Positions 35,491 to 44,086 of a stretch of 57,555 nucleotides of DNA are shown piece by piece (the stretch's first letter is position 1; every line of letters starts with the position of its first letter). This DNA is from Leptothrix sp. (in: b-proteobacteria) (GTDB taxonomy: Bacteria; Pseudomonadota; Gammaproteobacteria; Burkholderiales; Burkholderiaceae_C). The translations under genes were made by a program, and so were the position numbers. The stretch is taken from positions 1-57,555 of the forward strand of contig PNKD01000011.1 of assembly GCA_013822265.1 (NCBI GenBank). The letters run 5' to 3'. Below the pieces are notes generated by a model that was not told the DNA's origin, ran no database searches, and saw nothing but the letters and a program-made list of their open reading frames with translations.

Positions 35491-36990
35491 TCATGCACGA
35501 GGGTCCGCCGTCTGCTGACTCCGCAGCCCCCTTGACTTGATCATCGCCCAGAGTTGCGTCTCTGCACCGTCTCGATCTGGTCGCAAGACCCACAAGGCGG
35601 CTACCACGCCGACAAATGTTACGAGGCCGAGCGCCAGGAACGCTGCCAATCGAAGAACGCTCGCAGCATTTTCGGCTGCCAGGGGCCACTCCTGAGAGAG
35701 CCAAGTGATTGCCACGAACATGGACAGGGCGCCGGACAACGGACGCCACAGCACTCGGACCAGTGGCCATGGCGCCATCTTGAGCAGGCGGATGGCCGTG
35801 ATGTAGTTGATGGTCATTGCCACCGTCGCCCCGGCCAGGATCGACCATGCGGCGCCAATTGCGCCGTGGTTGGGCACGAGGATCAGCATGAACGACAGTG
35901 CTATGACCAGCTGCACGCATTGAAGGGCCGCTACGAATTGCGGCCGCCCGACCGCCAGGTAGAGCGAACCGATCGGGCCATGCAGCGAGCGCACGATACC
36001 GAATACCGCGAGAACCTCCACCAGCGCGGCCGCGCCGCTCCACTTCGCCCCGAGCAAGACGCCGACGATAGGCTCGGCTGCAGCGCCTACTAGCGCGCCT
36101 GCCGGCACGGTGAGCAAGGCGACGAGCCCGATGACCTTGACAAACGCTTCGCGCAGCGCCCGAGGATCGTCTGCCAGCTTGGCATAGCCAGGGAACACGG
36201 CGCGTTGGATGGGCCAGACGAGCTCTGTTGTGGGAAGGTTGGCCAGTTCGAAAGACACTGAGTACAGCCCCAGCGCGCGCGCGCCGCTGAAGCGGCCGAT
36301 GATGAAGTCGGTGCCACGATTGTTCAGGAAGATGAGCACGTTGTTCAGCAGCAACCACTTTGAGTAGTTGAAGAGCTCGCCTGCTGCGGCCATGCTGAAA
36401 CGCGGCCGATAGGGGTGCATGCGATAGCTGAGAGCGATGCTGGTCAACCGGGTCGCCAAGGAGCCCGCGATTAGCGCCCAGTAGCTCTGCAGCGCAAAGG
36501 CCACGACCATCGTGACTGCGAAGCCCGCCAACTTCTTCCATAGTCCGAACCAGAACTCCTTGTGCAGTTCGAGGTCCTTCTGGAATGCGATGACGCCGAC
36601 ATTTTCGAAGCCCTGAATGCCCGTAACGACGGCCAAGGCGTACATCACCGCCTCGACACGCGGTTCCGAGAAGAACAAGGCCGCCGGTGCCGCCGCCATG
36701 CACATGCCAGCGGCCTTGAGCAGCCCGAACAAGACATCGAAGGTCCATGCCGTGTCGTAGTGCTTGCGCGTAGCGCTTTGATTCTGGATCAATGCCAGGT
36801 CGAAGCTGAAAGCACCCATCAACTCGAGCGCAGCCAGGATCGAGGTGGCCATGGCAATGAGGCCGAAGTCGTCTGGTACGAGCAGGCGAACCAGGATGAG
36901 GGTCGAAATCAACCCTATCCCGCGCTCTACCAGACGGAACATCACCAGCCACGCGGCGCCCCGCGCCATCCTGCCGTGAAGGGTCGTCAT
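35491..36990 (-). CDS. Wzx-like polysaccharide flippase (MOP superfamily)
   Basis: 499 residues with about 12-14 hydrophobic segments along the whole length. The N-terminus GAAWLVMFRLVERGIGLIS and LVRLLVPDDFGLIAMATSIL is typical of WzxC-like exporters (a lone VRLL-P-DFG pattern). It moves undecaprenyl-linked repeat units across the inner membrane. ATG 36990 is chosen. TTG 37023 would add 11 residues not seen in the family. It lies in the minus-strand set, after the TPR gene and before a terminator-like hairpin. Confidence 0.9.
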   Translation of the reverse strand: MTTLHGRMARGAAWLVMFRLVERGIGLISTLILVRLLVPDDFGLIAMATSILAALELMGAFSFDLALIQNQSATRKHYDTAWTFDVLFGLLKAAGMCMAAAPAALFFSEPRVEAVMYALAVVTGIQGFENVGVIAFQKDLELHKEFWFGLWKKLAGFAVTMVVAFALQSYWALIAGSLATRLTSIALSYRMHPYRPRFSMAAAGELFNYSKWLLLNNVLIFLNNRGTDFIIGRFSGARALGLYSVSFELANLPTTELVWPIQRAVFPGYAKLADDPRALREAFVKVIGLVALLTVPAGALVGAAAEPIVGVLLGAKWSGAAALVEVLAVFGIVRSLHGPIGSLYLAVGRPQFVAALQCVQLVIALSFMLILVPNHGAIGAAWSILAGATVAMTINYITAIRLLKMAPWPLVRVLWRPLSGALSMFVAITWLSQEWPLAAENAASVLRLAAFLALGLVTFVGVVAALWVLRPDRDGAETQLWAMIKSRGLRSQQTADPRA

Positions 36991-37254
36991 CTCCCAGCCG
37001 GCACCTGATACGAACGCACCCAAACATCGTCAGGCGAGCTCTGCTGAGGCATACGGGGCAAGGGTGAGATGCGCATCGAACTTTAGGTTCAGGGCAAGGA
37101 ACTGAGCCGGTGTGTTGGGCGTCTCCCAACCGCACCGATGCGCGAGGCGGCTGTGGATTCTGCCCGTGGTGGGGTCACCGCCGGCATGGTCCGGCGTCGT
37201 TTCGAGCGGCCACAACGTGCGCTCCTTGACAAAGCATGCACTTGCGGGCGCTTT

Positions 37255-37277
37255 GGCGGTTGATCAGTTCAACCGCC
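37255..37277. other. 9-bp hairpin overlapping the TPR gene stop
   Basis: ggcggttga and tcaaccgcc pair perfectly around tcagt. The stop codon of the minus-strand TPR gene is inside it. No T-run follows on either strand, so terminator function is doubtful. RNA folding or protein binding are alternatives. Confidence 0.4.
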
Positions 37278-38006
37278 TGGCTGCGACGCTGAGCCCACGG
37301 GCGACGGCGGCGGGTCAGCAGGTGGGTGGGGCACCCACTTGCCAGCGGTTTCCAGCTTCTGTTGCAGTTCGCGACGCGGGAACCCGAGTTCAGCCGCACG
37401 GTGTGCGTGCTTCAGCGCGCTTTCGTACGCACTCAACTCCGCATACATCAAGCCGAGGTTGTAGTGAGTGAATGGGTTGTCCTTCGCAAGCTCTTGTACC
37501 GCAGCCAGCTGAGCCAATGCGTCTGCACGGCGTTGGGACTTGTTCAAGTAGCCCGCATACAGCATGCGCGCAGTTCCGTCGTCGGGCCGGAACCGAACGG
37601 CGCGCTCGAAGTAGCACTCCACGGAGAAGGGCATCCCCGGAATCGTGACCAGCTTTGCGCGCTCGGCAAGCCGCGCCAGTGAGACCAGCGCGCGGTGATG
37701 ATTCGGGAAAGCGCGCAGCACATAGTTCAAGTCTTGGGTCAGGCTGCCTGATTGGCCGGCGAACAGATTCTCCACTTTGCTCGTGAAGTGGAACTCTTCG
37801 ACAAGCTGCAGCTTCTTGTCACGCTCAGTGCGGTAGTCGAAGGGGCCGTTTTGGCCATTGGACAGGTCGCCGCAGTTCATCGTGCCCTGCGCTCCCGCTG
37901 TGCCTATGGTGCAGGCCACGACGAGTGTCGCTAGAGCGACCCGCTCGAGTCGGCGCCAAGTGCGCATGCCGGGCGGAGGAACAACTTTCCTGTGCTTCGC
38001 GGTCAT
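37269..38006 (-). CDS. Secreted TPR-like protein of the EPS locus
   Basis: About 245 residues. A signal peptide is visible (ERVALATLVVACTIGTAGAQ, cleavage after AGA likely). The mature part has helical-pair repeats typical of tetratricopeptides, e.g. ALVSLARLAERAKL, ECYFERAVRFRPDDGTARML and FTHYNLGLMYAELSAYESAL, and a Pro-rich tail. GGAG stands 9 bases before ATG 38006. ATG 38021 is an alternative start. It is probably periplasmic and may scaffold the EPS assembly or export machinery. No specific partner can be named. Confidence 0.78.
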   Translation of the reverse strand: MTAKHRKVVPPPGMRTWRRLERVALATLVVACTIGTAGAQGTMNCGDLSNGQNGPFDYRTERDKKLQLVEEFHFTSKVENLFAGQSGSLTQDLNYVLRAFPNHHRALVSLARLAERAKLVTIPGMPFSVECYFERAVRFRPDDGTARMLYAGYLNKSQRRADALAQLAAVQELAKDNPFTHYNLGLMYAELSAYESALKHAHRAAELGFPRRELQQKLETAGKWVPHPPADPPPSPVGSASQPGG

Positions 38007-38023
38007 CGGGGAAGGCTCCATCT

Positions 38024-39316
38024 TCAGGGCTGGTTTCGGCTAAGCGCCAGTTCGTCAAGCAAACGCGCCAACTCTGCGGTGCGACCCAAGCGGGAGTGTT
38101 GATCGGCAGCACCGCGCTCGGCGCCGTGAGTCTCACCGCGACCCAGCGCCCCAAGGAACGCGGTCAATTGCGCAGCTATGTCGTTTGCGTCGGCAATGTT
38201 GCACAGCGTTCCGGTGCCCGAGGACCGGAGCACGGCAGCAGTGTCGCCAGAGGGGTCGGTCAAGGCAAAGATGGGGCGACCCGCACGCATGTACTCGTAG
38301 AGTTTTGCCGGAATCTGCTGGTTGCAGACGGCCGCTTGAAAGAGCAGCAGGCCGTCTGCGCTCAGCATCTCCTGCAGCGCCTCGCGGTAGGAAACCGATG
38401 CTGCCAAGCTGACGATGTCCTCGATGTCGAGCGCGCGCAGCATGGGCGCGTACAGCCCGTCGCTCCCTGTGGCGCGCAGCGTGATCCGTACAGTCTCGGC
38501 GCTCAGTGTCCCCTGCATCTTCAATCGGCGAACAGCCTCGAAAAAGGGGCGTGGATCGCGCTCTTGCGGGTAGAGGATGCCGCTGTGCACCAAGCGCAAG
38601 GGTCCTGGCCGTTGACTGTGCGCCCGCGCCGGGAGAGCGCGTTCGGCGGCAAGGAAGTTTTCCTCGTCGAAGCCGTTTTCAATCACCGCCCAACGGGACT
38701 CAGGAAGGGCCGGATATCGGGCAGCGTAACGGGCCATCGTGCCTCGTGTCGTGAAGACGGCCTTGCTGCAGCGATGGACAACTTCGGCTTCGAGGCGCTG
38801 GCTGCGACGACGAGTGCGGGGATCGCGCGGGTAGTCGGTGTCGGTCATGCCGTCGCGGAAGTCCGCCACCCACGGCAGGCCCGACAGACGCGCCAGTGTC
38901 TTGCCGATGAGATGCGCCGTGGCGATGGGGAAGGTGGACATGATCACCGATGGCCGATGCTGCCTGATCAGGCGCAAGCCGGACCACACACCCATCGGCC
39001 ACCAGCTGACCCATCGGTCGGGCAGGGCAAGCGCCCGCGGGTAGCGTCCGGCGAGCGACAAGTGCCGTGCGGTGTCCAGTGCGAACGCACGCTCGACGGC
39101 GGCCCCCACGGGAACTTCCGCCAACTGCCCCGTGGTGACCTGCTCGTAGGCGCGCGGATCGACCGTCAGCACAAGGGGTTCCCAGCCAAACTGTCTGAGG
39201 TAGGCTGAAAACTTCAGCGTGCGCTGCACGCCGCTGCTGCCTGCGACGGGAGGGTAGTGGTAGGCGATCAGCAGCACGCTGCGCCGCCCGCCTTCTGGTG
39301 AGCCGGGAGGATTCAC
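38024..39316 (-). CDS. Glycosyltransferase family 4
   Basis: 430 residues of GT-B type. The start of the fold is VLLIAYHYPPVAGSSGVQRT, a common opening of GT4 enzymes in EPS loci. WVADFRDGMTDTDYP is in the acceptor half, AVIENGFDEENF is the linker, and IPAKLYEYMRAGRPIFALTD carries the donor Glu. No ATG fits, so GTG 39316 or 39277 is used. It is followed 2-17 bases later by the TPR gene and preceded by a 178-base gap after the GNAT-like gene that shows no clear feature. Confidence 0.85.
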   Translation of the reverse strand: MNPPGSPEGGRRSVLLIAYHYPPVAGSSGVQRTLKFSAYLRQFGWEPLVLTVDPRAYEQVTTGQLAEVPVGAAVERAFALDTARHLSLAGRYPRALALPDRWVSWWPMGVWSGLRLIRQHRPSVIMSTFPIATAHLIGKTLARLSGLPWVADFRDGMTDTDYPRDPRTRRRSQRLEAEVVHRCSKAVFTTRGTMARYAARYPALPESRWAVIENGFDEENFLAAERALPARAHSQRPGPLRLVHSGILYPQERDPRPFFEAVRRLKMQGTLSAETVRITLRATGSDGLYAPMLRALDIEDIVSLAASVSYREALQEMLSADGLLLFQAAVCNQQIPAKLYEYMRAGRPIFALTDPSGDTAAVLRSSGTGTLCNIADANDIAAQLTAFLGALGRGETHGAERGAADQHSRLGRTAELARLLDELALSRNQP

Positions 39317-39494
39317 GAGATTGGACTTCGGGCTTGCGCCATGGTGCGCCGTACTCCGCTGCCAGTCATTGCTGGCTGGCGCCAACGGCCAAGACCGGGA
39401 ATCTGGACTTGGAAAAGCATAAGGGCATCGGACAACCGGTGGGAAGTGCGCGGGGCCGGATTGCTTGACGGGGTGGGAGAAGTGACGTTCTGCA

Positions 39495-40211
39495 CTAGAC
39501 ACGCCGATTGCCCGCAAAGGGCGCCGAGACCTGGTAGCGCACACGCGTTCCGGCGCGGCATGAGAAGTGTGCCCATGGGCTCAAGGAGGAGACGGCGAGT
39601 TGGCACCGACCCACCACCAGGAAGAGGGCCCACCCCACGGGTATGGCGCCGAGGCGTGCATGCGATCTCAGCGACAAAGGGTTGAAGCCGGAAATGCGGC
39701 TCAGCGACCAGCGCGCACCCTCTTCATGGAGTTGGGTGTCTACGGCCTTCCACAGTCGCGCCATGGTGCGGCCGAGGCGGAACCGCGGCTCGATGTACAC
39801 GTCGAAGTCCCACACCGCGGTGGTCGGCGCGGTGATCTCGTAGGTACAGCGCACCTCGTCCTCGACGTAGTGCCCGCGGGCGATCCAGATGTGGCCGGCG
39901 AACACGCCTTTCACGGTGGCTGCGTAGCACGCAGCGCCGTCGGCAAAACGCTGGGCGGTCACCTCGGCTGGCCGCGGAAACGCCGCCAGGAGGGGGTCGT
40001 CGGGGCCGACGCGCCGCACCACGGTGCCCACATCGGCCTTCACGTCGGCCAGGGCCGGATTGCCGGTACGCTGCGCCACCATCAGGTAGGGCACGATCGC
40101 GGCACGACCGCCGCTGGCCTGCTGCAGCAACCGATGCAGCAGGTACAGCATCGCAACGCCAGCGTGGCCGTGTTCGGCCGACAGCGCGCGCCAGTGCGCC
40201 AGCGGGCTCAT
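39495..40211 (-). CDS. GNAT-like acyltransferase of the XrtA locus
   Basis: 238 residues. A GNAT-like pattern is seen in ATVKGVFAGHIWIARGHYV and in RLGRTMARLWKAVDTQLHE, with an N-terminal helical segment GVAMLYLLHRLLQQ. It starts at ATG 40211, overlapping the hydrolase 1 stop by 4 bases, so it is coupled to the XrtA-associated hydrolase genes. It probably transfers an acyl group, perhaps from the nearby ACP. The match to GNAT is weak in the cofactor loop, so the reaction is unproven. Confidence 0.65.
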   Translation of the reverse strand: MSPLAHWRALSAEHGHAGVAMLYLLHRLLQQASGGRAAIVPYLMVAQRTGNPALADVKADVGTVVRRVGPDDPLLAAFPRPAEVTAQRFADGAACYAATVKGVFAGHIWIARGHYVEDEVRCTYEITAPTTAVWDFDVYIEPRFRLGRTMARLWKAVDTQLHEEGARWSLSRISGFNPLSLRSHARLGAIPVGWALFLVVGRCQLAVSSLSPWAHFSCRAGTRVRYQVSAPFAGNRRV

Positions 40212-41092
40212 CGCGCTGCACCGGATGGGCCCAGCCCGCGCAGCCAGCGCAACGTGGCCGAGACCAGGGCGTCTTCGTTGGCGCGGGTCGAGAAGGTGTG
40301 GTCCGCGTCGGCAAAGTCCAGCCGCTCGGCCTGCGCGCGCCGCAGCACGGCCTGCCAGCGCGGCTCTTGCGCCGCCAGTTCCAGGAACTCCTTGGCCGTG
40401 TAGTCCTGCCCGCTCAGCACCCAAAGTACCGGGCCGCCGAAGCCTTCGGCGCCGTTCAGCATCCGCTCCTGGAAGGGTGGTGCCTGCACGGCCGCGGCAG
40501 CGGTCGCTGCGCCGCGCGCCGCGCGCAAGTTGCCCAGCAGGTCGTGCAACGCCTTCGACGCCACGCCGCCGCCGAGCAGCTTGCGCCAGAACTCCGGCTG
40601 TCGCAGCCGGTTCAAGTAGTAGTGCTTCACATGTGCGCGGGCCAGCGTCTCCGTCGAGCGCACCCATGGGTTCACCATCACCAGGCCGGCCACCCGCGGG
40701 TCGGCTTGCGCCTGCGTGTACATCAGCGCCGCCGAGGCGCCGTCGCACAGGCCCCACAGCACCATGCGCCGCACATTTGGCGAATGGGCTTGAAGTGCGC
40801 CTATGGCCGCGGCGATGTCGTCGTCGATGTGCTCGAACGCGTGAAGCGCACCGCTGCTGTCGCCCATGCCGCGCACGTCGAAGCGCAATGCCGGCAAGCC
40901 GGCAGCGCCCAGCGCGCGGCACAGCCGTGTGAACTGGCGGTGGCCGCCGGTGCGCACCTGTGGGCCACCGACGACGACCAGCACCGCCAGGTCAGAGGCC
41001 GTCCGAGCCGGCCGCGAGACGATGCCCACCAGGCGCTCGCCCTTGCAGTCGAAGGCCAGGACTTCCTCGTGCACGGCGGTGGCGTCGGTCAT
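40208..41092 (-). CDS. Hydrolase 1, exosortase A-associated (TIGR03100-like)
   Basis: 294-residue alpha/beta-hydrolase. The nucleophile elbow reads WGLCDGAS, so Cys116 replaces the usual Ser, as in this family. The acid/base end has DFADADHTFS with the catalytic His. FDVRGMGDSSG is the conserved loop after strand 4. A Cys nucleophile suggests acyl transfer or thioester hydrolysis rather than lipase action. Both ends overlap neighbours by 4 bases. The set ACP-hydrolase 2-hydrolase 1 is a constant part of XrtA loci. The substrate is unknown. Confidence 0.9.
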   Translation of the reverse strand: MTDATAVHEEVLAFDCKGERLVGIVSRPARTASDLAVLVVVGGPQVRTGGHRQFTRLCRALGAAGLPALRFDVRGMGDSSGALHAFEHIDDDIAAAIGALQAHSPNVRRMVLWGLCDGASAALMYTQAQADPRVAGLVMVNPWVRSTETLARAHVKHYYLNRLRQPEFWRKLLGGGVASKALHDLLGNLRAARGAATAAAAVQAPPFQERMLNGAEGFGGPVLWVLSGQDYTAKEFLELAAQEPRWQAVLRRAQAERLDFADADHTFSTRANEDALVSATLRWLRGLGPSGAAR

Positions 41093-41955
41093 GAAGACAT
41101 TGACTTCGTACTGGCCGCGACGAGCGCAGGCGCATCCTCGATCTCGGTGGTCTGCCAGAAGGCCGGCCCCGACACGGCTGAGGCGTCCACCGTCCAGCCG
41201 GCGGCGCGCCAGCGCTGCAGCGTCGCGTGGCTGGCGGGCATCAATTCTGGCACCTCGCCCGAGGCCACTTCAAGCCACACCGCATGCGCCGCTTGGCGGG
41301 GTGGGTCCAGCGTTGCGGCTTCCAGGCCGGCGGCCAGGGCCGGTTGCAGGCGGTAGCCGGCCACTTCTACCGTGTGGCCGGCAGCCAGTTCGCGCTTGAG
41401 CGTTTCGACCACGCCCTTGCCGCGGCCGTCCAGCATCTCTGCTGCGCTTTTCAGGCGAAGGAACTGCTGCAAGGCCGTCTTGCCGATGCCCGTGGGCTGC
41501 CACAGCAGCAGGTTGGGAGCGGCACCGGTAGCGGCGCCGATGCCGTCGGCCGCTTGGGCCACGAGCAGGGCACCCACGCGGTGGCCCCACAGCCACACCG
41601 GCGTGCCGGGTGGCGCGCTGGCACGGCGGCGCAGATGCATCGCAGCCCAGGCCACGTCGGCCAGCCAGCGCTGCCAGGTGGCGTCGCCGAAGTCTCCGGC
41701 GCTGTCGCCGCAGCCCAGCAGGTCGAACTGCAGCACTGCGAAGCCCGCCGCGCCCAGCGCGCTCGACTGCAGCGCGGCCATGCGGCGGCTCTTGTTCATC
41801 TCTTCGGCGAACGCATGCACGTGCAGCACCAGGCCGCGCGGCGTGCCGGCCGCGGGGTGGAAGATGCAAAAGCGTGCCGCGTCGGTGCGCGCCGTGGCGT
41901 CGAACGGGTCGTCGTGCTCCGGGTCGATGCTGGCGAAGTGCGGCTCGGCCGCCAT
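41089..41955 (-). CDS. Hydrolase 2, exosortase A-associated (TIGR03101-like)
   Basis: 288-residue alpha/beta-hydrolase fold protein. LVLHVHAFAEEMNKSRRM is the oxyanion-side loop, and FDLLGCGDSAGDF follows strand 4. The elbow reads WGHRVGALL, so Arg126 stands where Ser or Cys is expected. It therefore lacks the normal nucleophile and may bind substrate or partner hydrolase 1. ATG 41955 is the likely start, 13 bases after the ACP stop. It overlaps hydrolase 1 by 4 bases. Confidence 0.9.
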   Translation of the reverse strand: MAAEPHFASIDPEHDDPFDATARTDAARFCIFHPAAGTPRGLVLHVHAFAEEMNKSRRMAALQSSALGAAGFAVLQFDLLGCGDSAGDFGDATWQRWLADVAWAAMHLRRRASAPPGTPVWLWGHRVGALLVAQAADGIGAATGAAPNLLLWQPTGIGKTALQQFLRLKSAAEMLDGRGKGVVETLKRELAAGHTVEVAGYRLQPALAAGLEAATLDPPRQAAHAVWLEVASGEVPELMPASHATLQRWRAAGWTVDASAVSGPAFWQTTEIEDAPALVAASTKSMSS

Positions 41956-41968
41956 GTGCAAGGTCGCG

Positions 41969-42217
41969 TCAGCCGAGCTTGGCGACGACCAAGTCAACCA
42001 GGCTGCCGACCGTGCCGAAGCTGGCACCGTCGATCTCGTCATCGTCGATCGTGATGCCAAGGCGCTCTTCCAGGCTCGTGATCAGCGTCACCACAGCCAT
42101 CGAGTCCAACTCGGGCACGGCACCGAGCAGCGGTGTGTCACGTGTGAAGGCCATCGCGCGGCCGCCGAGGCTGAGCACGTCGTCTAGGGTGCGGAGCACG
42201 TCGGGGGTGGGGTCCAT
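41969..42217 (-). CDS. Acyl carrier protein, exosortase A-associated
   Basis: 82 residues. The phosphopantetheine Ser39 is in PELDSMAVVTLI, and the helix II-III region is ITIDDDEIDG. ATG 42217 gives the normal ACP length, while the upstream frame is Arg-rich and not coding. It is the first gene of the minus-strand XrtA set (ACP, hydrolase 2, hydrolase 1). The acyl-CoA ligase that would load it is divergent at 42424. Confidence 0.9.
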   Translation of the reverse strand: MDPTPDVLRTLDDVLSLGGRAMAFTRDTPLLGAVPELDSMAVVTLITSLEERLGITIDDDEIDGASFGTVGSLVDLVVAKLG

Positions 42218-42423
42218 GCGCAGTTGCCGTATTGAGCGTCGAGCCCGCGATTCTAGAAGTCGTCTCGCGTCCACCTGTTGCGCCGGCTGTGGCGGATTTG
42301 GCTGGGCGCGCGGATTTGCGTGCACGCGCACCCGGGCCGTGCGGGCCCGCATGACATACTGGATTTCCAACCCTCGATCGCCAGAGGCAACGCAGCGTCC
42401 GCCCGCCGAGCCTGCCGACTCGC
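42218..42423. promoter_or_regulatory. Divergent promoter region of the two XrtA acyl gene sets
   Basis: 206 bases between the 5' ends of the ACP gene (minus) and the acyl-CoA ligase gene (plus). Promoters for both long sets should lie here. I see catact and a 10-base palindrome gcgggcccgc (42343-42352 region) but no confident -35/-10 pair or sigma-54 site. Confidence 0.45.
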
Positions 42424-44028
42424 ATGACAGATTCCGCGCTCCTGCACGAACTCGTGGCCTTCAGCGCTGCCCGCACGCCCGATGTCCACGCGCTGACGTA
42501 CGGCCCGCACACGCTGCGCTATGACGAGCTTCAGGCGCAGGTGGGTGCCTTCGCGTCGGGCCTGCGTGCGCTTGGCCTGCGCCGCACCGAGCGAGTGGGC
42601 ATCTACCTCGAAAAGCGCTTCGAGACCGTGGTGGCCAGCTTCGGCGCGCCGGCCGTCGGTGGGGTGTTCGTGCCGATGAACCCGCTTCTCAAAGCCGAGC
42701 AGGTGGCCTTCATCGCGCGCGACTGCAGCGTGCGCGTGCTGGTGACCACGCCCGAGCGGCTGGTGCAGCTGCTGCCGGTGCTGGCCGATTGCCCCGATCT
42801 ACGCCATGTGGTGCTCACCAGCAAGGCGCCCGCCGACTGGGCGCTGCCCTTAGGCGTGGCGCTGCACACTTGGGCCGCGCTGCTGGACGCACCGGCCGCC
42901 ACGGGCCACCGAGTGATTGATACCGACCTGGCGGCAATCCTGTACACCAGCGGCAGCACCGGCAAGCCCAAGGGCGTCGTGCTGAGCCACCGCAACATGG
43001 TGGCCGGTGCCAAGAGCGTGGCCAGCTACCTGGGCAACGGGCCGCACGATACCCTGTTGGCCGCGCTGCCGCTGTCCTTTGACGCCGGCTTCAGCCAGTT
43101 GACCACAGCCTTCCACAGTGGCGCCCGGGTCGTGCTGCTGAATTACCTGTTGCCGCGCGATGTGCTCAAGGCGCTGGATCGCGAGAAGGTCACCGGCCTG
43201 ACCGCCGTGCCTCCGCTCTACATCCAACTGTCGCAACTGGAGTGGCCTGCAACCATTGGCGAGCACCTGCGCTACTTCGCCAATACCGGCGGGCGCATGC
43301 CGCGCGAAACCCTGTGGGCCCTGCGCACGAGAGTGCCCAAGGCCAAGCCCTTTCTGATGTACGGCCTGACCGAAGCCTTCCGCAGCACCTACCTGCCACC
43401 CGAGGAGGTCGACCGTCGGCCCGACAGCATCGGCAAGGCCATACCGAACGCCGAGATTCTGGTGCTGCGTGAAGACGGCACCGAGTGCGACGCCGATGAA
43501 CCTGGTGAACTCGTGCACCGTGGTGCGCTCGTAGGACAGGGCTACTGGGGCGACGCCGAAAAGACTGCCGAGCGTTACAGACCGCTGCCGGCGGGGGTGG
43601 GCGGGCGGGAGGCCGGATTGCAGATCCCTGAATTGGCAGTCTTCTCAGGCGACACGGTACGTCGCGACGCCGAAGGCTTCCTGTACTTCATTGGTCGTCG
43701 AGACGAGATGATGAAGACCTCAGGCTACCGAGTCAGCCCGACGGAAGTCGAGGAGGTTCTCTATGCATCGAAGCTGGTGGGCGAGTGCGTGGCCTTTGGC
43801 ACTGAACACGCGACACTGGGCCAGGCGATCCAGGTGATTGCTACGGCACCCGACGGCAGCACCGGGGTGGATCTGCCAGCATTGCAGGCGCATTGCCGGC
43901 GACACATGCCGGCCTACATGTTGCCGGCCGGCATCGAACCGATGGCCGGGCCGTTGCCGCGCAATCCGAACGGCAAAATTGACCGCAAGCTGCTGTCCAC
44001 CGCTTGGCACGAACGCCAGACGACCTGA
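42424..44028 (+). CDS. Acyl-CoA ligase (AMP-forming), exosortase A-associated (TIGR03098-like)
   Basis: 534 residues of the ANL superfamily. The P-loop is YTSGSTGKPKGVVLSHRN (about 174-191), then MYGLTEAFRSTYLP and the hinge YFIGRRDEMMKTSGYRVSP. The catalytic Lys near the end is in NPNGKIDRKLL. It activates an acid and loads it on CoA or on the divergent ACP. In XrtA loci the PLP-dependent decarboxylase usually follows directly. Here that gene is about 3.3 kb downstream, behind ugd, a transposase remnant and a methyltransferase. Confidence 0.92.
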   Translation: MTDSALLHELVAFSAARTPDVHALTYGPHTLRYDELQAQVGAFASGLRALGLRRTERVGIYLEKRFETVVASFGAPAVGGVFVPMNPLLKAEQVAFIARDCSVRVLVTTPERLVQLLPVLADCPDLRHVVLTSKAPADWALPLGVALHTWAALLDAPAATGHRVIDTDLAAILYTSGSTGKPKGVVLSHRNMVAGAKSVASYLGNGPHDTLLAALPLSFDAGFSQLTTAFHSGARVVLLNYLLPRDVLKALDREKVTGLTAVPPLYIQLSQLEWPATIGEHLRYFANTGGRMPRETLWALRTRVPKAKPFLMYGLTEAFRSTYLPPEEVDRRPDSIGKAIPNAEILVLREDGTECDADEPGELVHRGALVGQGYWGDAEKTAERYRPLPAGVGGREAGLQIPELAVFSGDTVRRDAEGFLYFIGRRDEMMKTSGYRVSPTEVEEVLYASKLVGECVAFGTEHATLGQAIQVIATAPDGSTGVDLPALQAHCRRHMPAYMLPAGIEPMAGPLPRNPNGKIDRKLLSTAWHERQTT

Positions 44029-44086
44029 CAGGCTGCCCTCATTGGGTGCGGCCGCCTGCAGGCCCGCCTTCTCCAGAAAGCAATGA

